Shown one piece after another: positions 62,581 through 64,000 of a DNA stretch of 64,000 bases. The translations under genes and the position numbers were made by a program. The stretch comes from an uncultured Helicobacter sp. (GTDB taxonomy: Bacteria; Campylobacterota; Campylobacteria; Campylobacterales; Helicobacteraceae). The stretch spans positions 1 to 64,000 of the forward strand of contig CASFZH010000003.1 in assembly GCA_949299115.1 (NCBI GenBank), in the 5' to 3' direction. Below the pieces are notes generated by a model that did not search any database, was not told the origin of the DNA, and was given only the letters and a program-made list of their open reading frames with translations. How positions within the stretch are numbered: the first letter of the stretch is position 1; the number at the start of each line of letters is the position of its first letter.

Positions 62581-62656
62581 GGTAGCGTAGCTCAGTTGGT
62601 AGAGCACTACCTTGACATGGTAGGGGTCGCTGGTTCGAGTCCAGTCGCAACCACCA
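62581..62656 (+). tRNA. tRNA-Val (anticodon GAC) with an acceptor-stem mismatch
   Basis: 76-nt cloverleaf, encoded CCA, anticodon loop TTGACAT giving GAC. Acceptor arm GGTAGCG faces CGCAACC, so position 4 (A, 62584) meets A69. The expected base is T. All other stems pair normally. It is the only tRNA gene here; its promoter is directly upstream. Confidence 0.93.
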
Positions 62657-63821
62657 TTCTAATAATAGACATTAAATAATAATGAAACATTGGTATTGTC
62701 TTGATTATGGTCTAGAATCTTTTGCAATATTGCTAAACTTTGAGCAAGATTTTAAAAGATTTTGTGGTTCTATTTCTAGCATTTAGTGGGAGTGATTTCC
62801 CATTTTGCTGCACCTATACTTTCGGAATATATCTTCATATCCCGATAGAATCTTTTGTTGTCTATATTCTTAAGTTGTCTTATATAAAATGTAATGTCCC
62901 ATATTTTGTCATAGTTGCACCTAATTTTGTCATAGTTGCATCTAGTACATAAAAAAATAATGTGATAATAAAGTCAATTAACCCCCATCCAGCACGATAC
63001 TAAGTCTCTGTGGCAAACCTCTTGCAATGACCATGCTAAAACCAAAAATAATCCTGTCAATTATAGTTGAGAGTCAATAAAATTGTCTTTCTCTTAATTC
63101 TATTGTATATAGATTTTGTAAGAATCATACACCAATGCTTACAAAGCAATAATGATAAACATAGCTATAAAGATTGCTACTTTTTTATTTAAAAATAAAT
63201 TCCTATATGCACCGACAATCCTAGCAAAATAGTGCTATTTATAAAATAAAGCTTAAAAAATCTACTATAGCACCTGTTGCCATATAGTCCCAGCTTTAGT
63301 TCTATTGTAGAGATTACGTATTGTTTGAGCTTAATTTTTTATTAAAATATATTTTTCATAATTTAAATTATATTATTGTAATAATAAATTTGTTATATAA
63401 TTAAATATATTATATAAAATGTAATTTTTTATAATATTGTATATTACATGTATCATCAGAAGATGTGTCGTCTTGGGATTATTGTTGTAAACTTTATTCG
63501 ATATTTTTATGCAATACTTAAAATGATTTTTGTGGATAGATGATTCTAATTTTGGTTGTATAAAGCATTTTTAAATTTCAGTGTATGTCAAGTAGCACTT
63601 TTGTAAACTATGGATATTTATTTGTAAATCGTAGTTTTAATGGCAGAAAATATAGTGTTATATTTAATTAATGCAAAAAGCTTATTGATTGTGGTTTGCT
63701 TAAGTTATTATGTTATTGCAAAGTAAGATGAGGGTGATTCTAAAAAACAGATAGATGAAGGTACATTTTGATTATTAGGATTATAGAACTTGATATTTCG
63801 TCTTAAGATACAATGTTATAA
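62657..63821. other. Long intergenic region with a 17-bp direct repeat
   Basis: About 1.16 kb of AT-rich DNA between tRNA-Val and queF. It has a duplicated ATTTTGTCATAGTTGCA word (62903 and 62924) and a short protein-like minus-strand segment near 63000 (VIARGLPQRLSIVLDGG before a stop). No intact gene is visible. Possible scar of an old insertion. Confidence 0.45.
62903..62940. repeat. Two copies of ATTTTGTCATAGTTGCA, 21-base period
   Basis: Identical 17-mers at 62903-62919 and 62924-62940. Closely spaced repeats of this sort occur at ends of IS21-type elements, but no transposase is nearby. Confidence 0.7.
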
Positions 63822-64000
63822 TCAACGATTTGTAATAGTCTCTGGATATAAATCATGTTGCCATAATCGTTGTTTTGCCATTTCTTCAAATTGACTTCCG
63901 GATTTTCCATAATTTACATAAGGATCAATGCTTAATCCACCTCTAGGAGTAAATTTACCCCAAACCTCTAAATAACGTGGAGATAAGAGAGCAATTAAAT
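63822..64000 (-). CDS. queF: NADPH-dependent 7-cyano-7-deazaguanine reductase, C-terminal part
   Basis: The last 59 codons of a minus-strand gene whose 5' end is beyond the window. [20 protein letters not shown] and PYVNYGKSG are the closing signature of the short QueF type, and [11 protein letters not shown]-stop is the usual C-terminus. QueF reduces preQ0 to preQ1 for queuosine in tRNA. The catalytic Cys and NADPH-binding residues are not in view. It pairs in function with the YhhQ-type transporter at 36152-36745. Confidence 0.92.
   Translation of the reverse strand, partial: LIALLSPRYLEVWGKFTPRGGLSIDPYVNYGKSGSQFEEMAKQRLWQHDLYPETITNR

Noticed and set aside
62740-62952. Plus-strand ORF of 70 codons after tRNA-Val
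   Set aside because: Non-ATG start, no ribosome site and it runs through the direct repeats; composition fits AT-rich non-coding DNA.

Overview
This window is AT-rich chromosomal DNA from a Helicobacter, most likely an enterohepatic species rather than H. pylori. That rests on recognisable Helicobacter gene blocks: fliN-fliO-tonB-like; ndk-yceD-rpmF-plsX-fabH; thrS-infC-rpmI-rplT with a ThrS lacking the TGS domain. Other pointers are families of small beta-barrel outer-membrane proteins, an Hcp-type Sel1 protein, biosynthetic arginine decarboxylase, a GT11 fucosyltransferase and a futalosine/adenosine-deaminase-type amidohydrolase. The species cannot be named from sequence alone. No plasmid, phage, CRISPR array, rRNA operon or intact insertion sequence was seen.

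Layout. 1-2.4 kb: an accessory, decaying stretch with a repeat-rich small ORF, a GTPase with a premature stop and unrecognised gene remnants. 2.4-12.4 kb: outer-membrane protein, gapA, murC, cytochrome c, speA, secreted unknown, gmd. 12.5-18.4 kb: rpmH, the flagellar/TonB-like cluster and the fatty-acid/phospholipid block. 18.5-24.6 kb: fucosyltransferase, surE, four tRNAs, Bax-inhibitor-1 protein, ThiD2-like protein, rsmG, a repeat-bearing lipoprotein and a lone pstA. 24.9-28.7 kb: four consecutive outer-membrane protein genes, three of them joined by tightly overlapping or short junctions. 28.9-37.5 kb: transport, amidohydrolase, sodB, UbiA/MqnP-type prenyltransferase, queuosine-precursor transporter, bpt. 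37.7-42.4 kb: rho and the thrS-infC-rpmI-rplT operon. 42.8-49.6 kb: barrel protein, ispA, aspartate aminotransferase, fliR and a tiny LptM-like lipoprotein. 49.6-54.8 kb: a possible non-coding unit, a NodB-type deacetylase, a decayed GH19-like muramidase and clpB. 55-59.2 kb: Hcp-like protein, plsY, a poly-G phase-variable methyltransferase (OFF here) and an FkbM-like protein with an A12/T12 tract upstream. 59.4-64 kb: purH, cysE, lspA, tRNA-Val and the C-terminal end of queF.

How the genes work together. Envelope and surface biology dominates: murC, plsX/plsY/fabH, lspA, lipoproteins, at least six probable barrel proteins, gmd plus the fucosyltransferase (GDP-mannose to fucosylated glycan), the deacetylase and the switchable methyltransferase. 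The prenyltransferase, IspA and possibly the amidohydrolase touch menaquinone synthesis; the YhhQ-type transporter and QueF touch queuosine. Many genes that usually sit in operons stand alone here (rpmH without rnpA, gapA without pgk, gmd without fcl, three ABC permeases without their ATPases), which suggests extensive operon scattering.

The most interesting signals are: (i) the G12 tract that splits the methyltransferase gene; (ii) OMP genes whose terminal Tyr-Val-Phe-stop codons contain the start codon of the next gene, with an A13 tract inside one of them; (iii) low-complexity Asp-Ser-His-Asn-type segments in otherwise unrelated proteins, encoded by a recurrent AGATTCT-like DNA word; (iv) the decayed GH19-like gene; and (v) a divergent pair whose start codons are one base apart. 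I did not find a wholly new multi-gene defence or mobile system.
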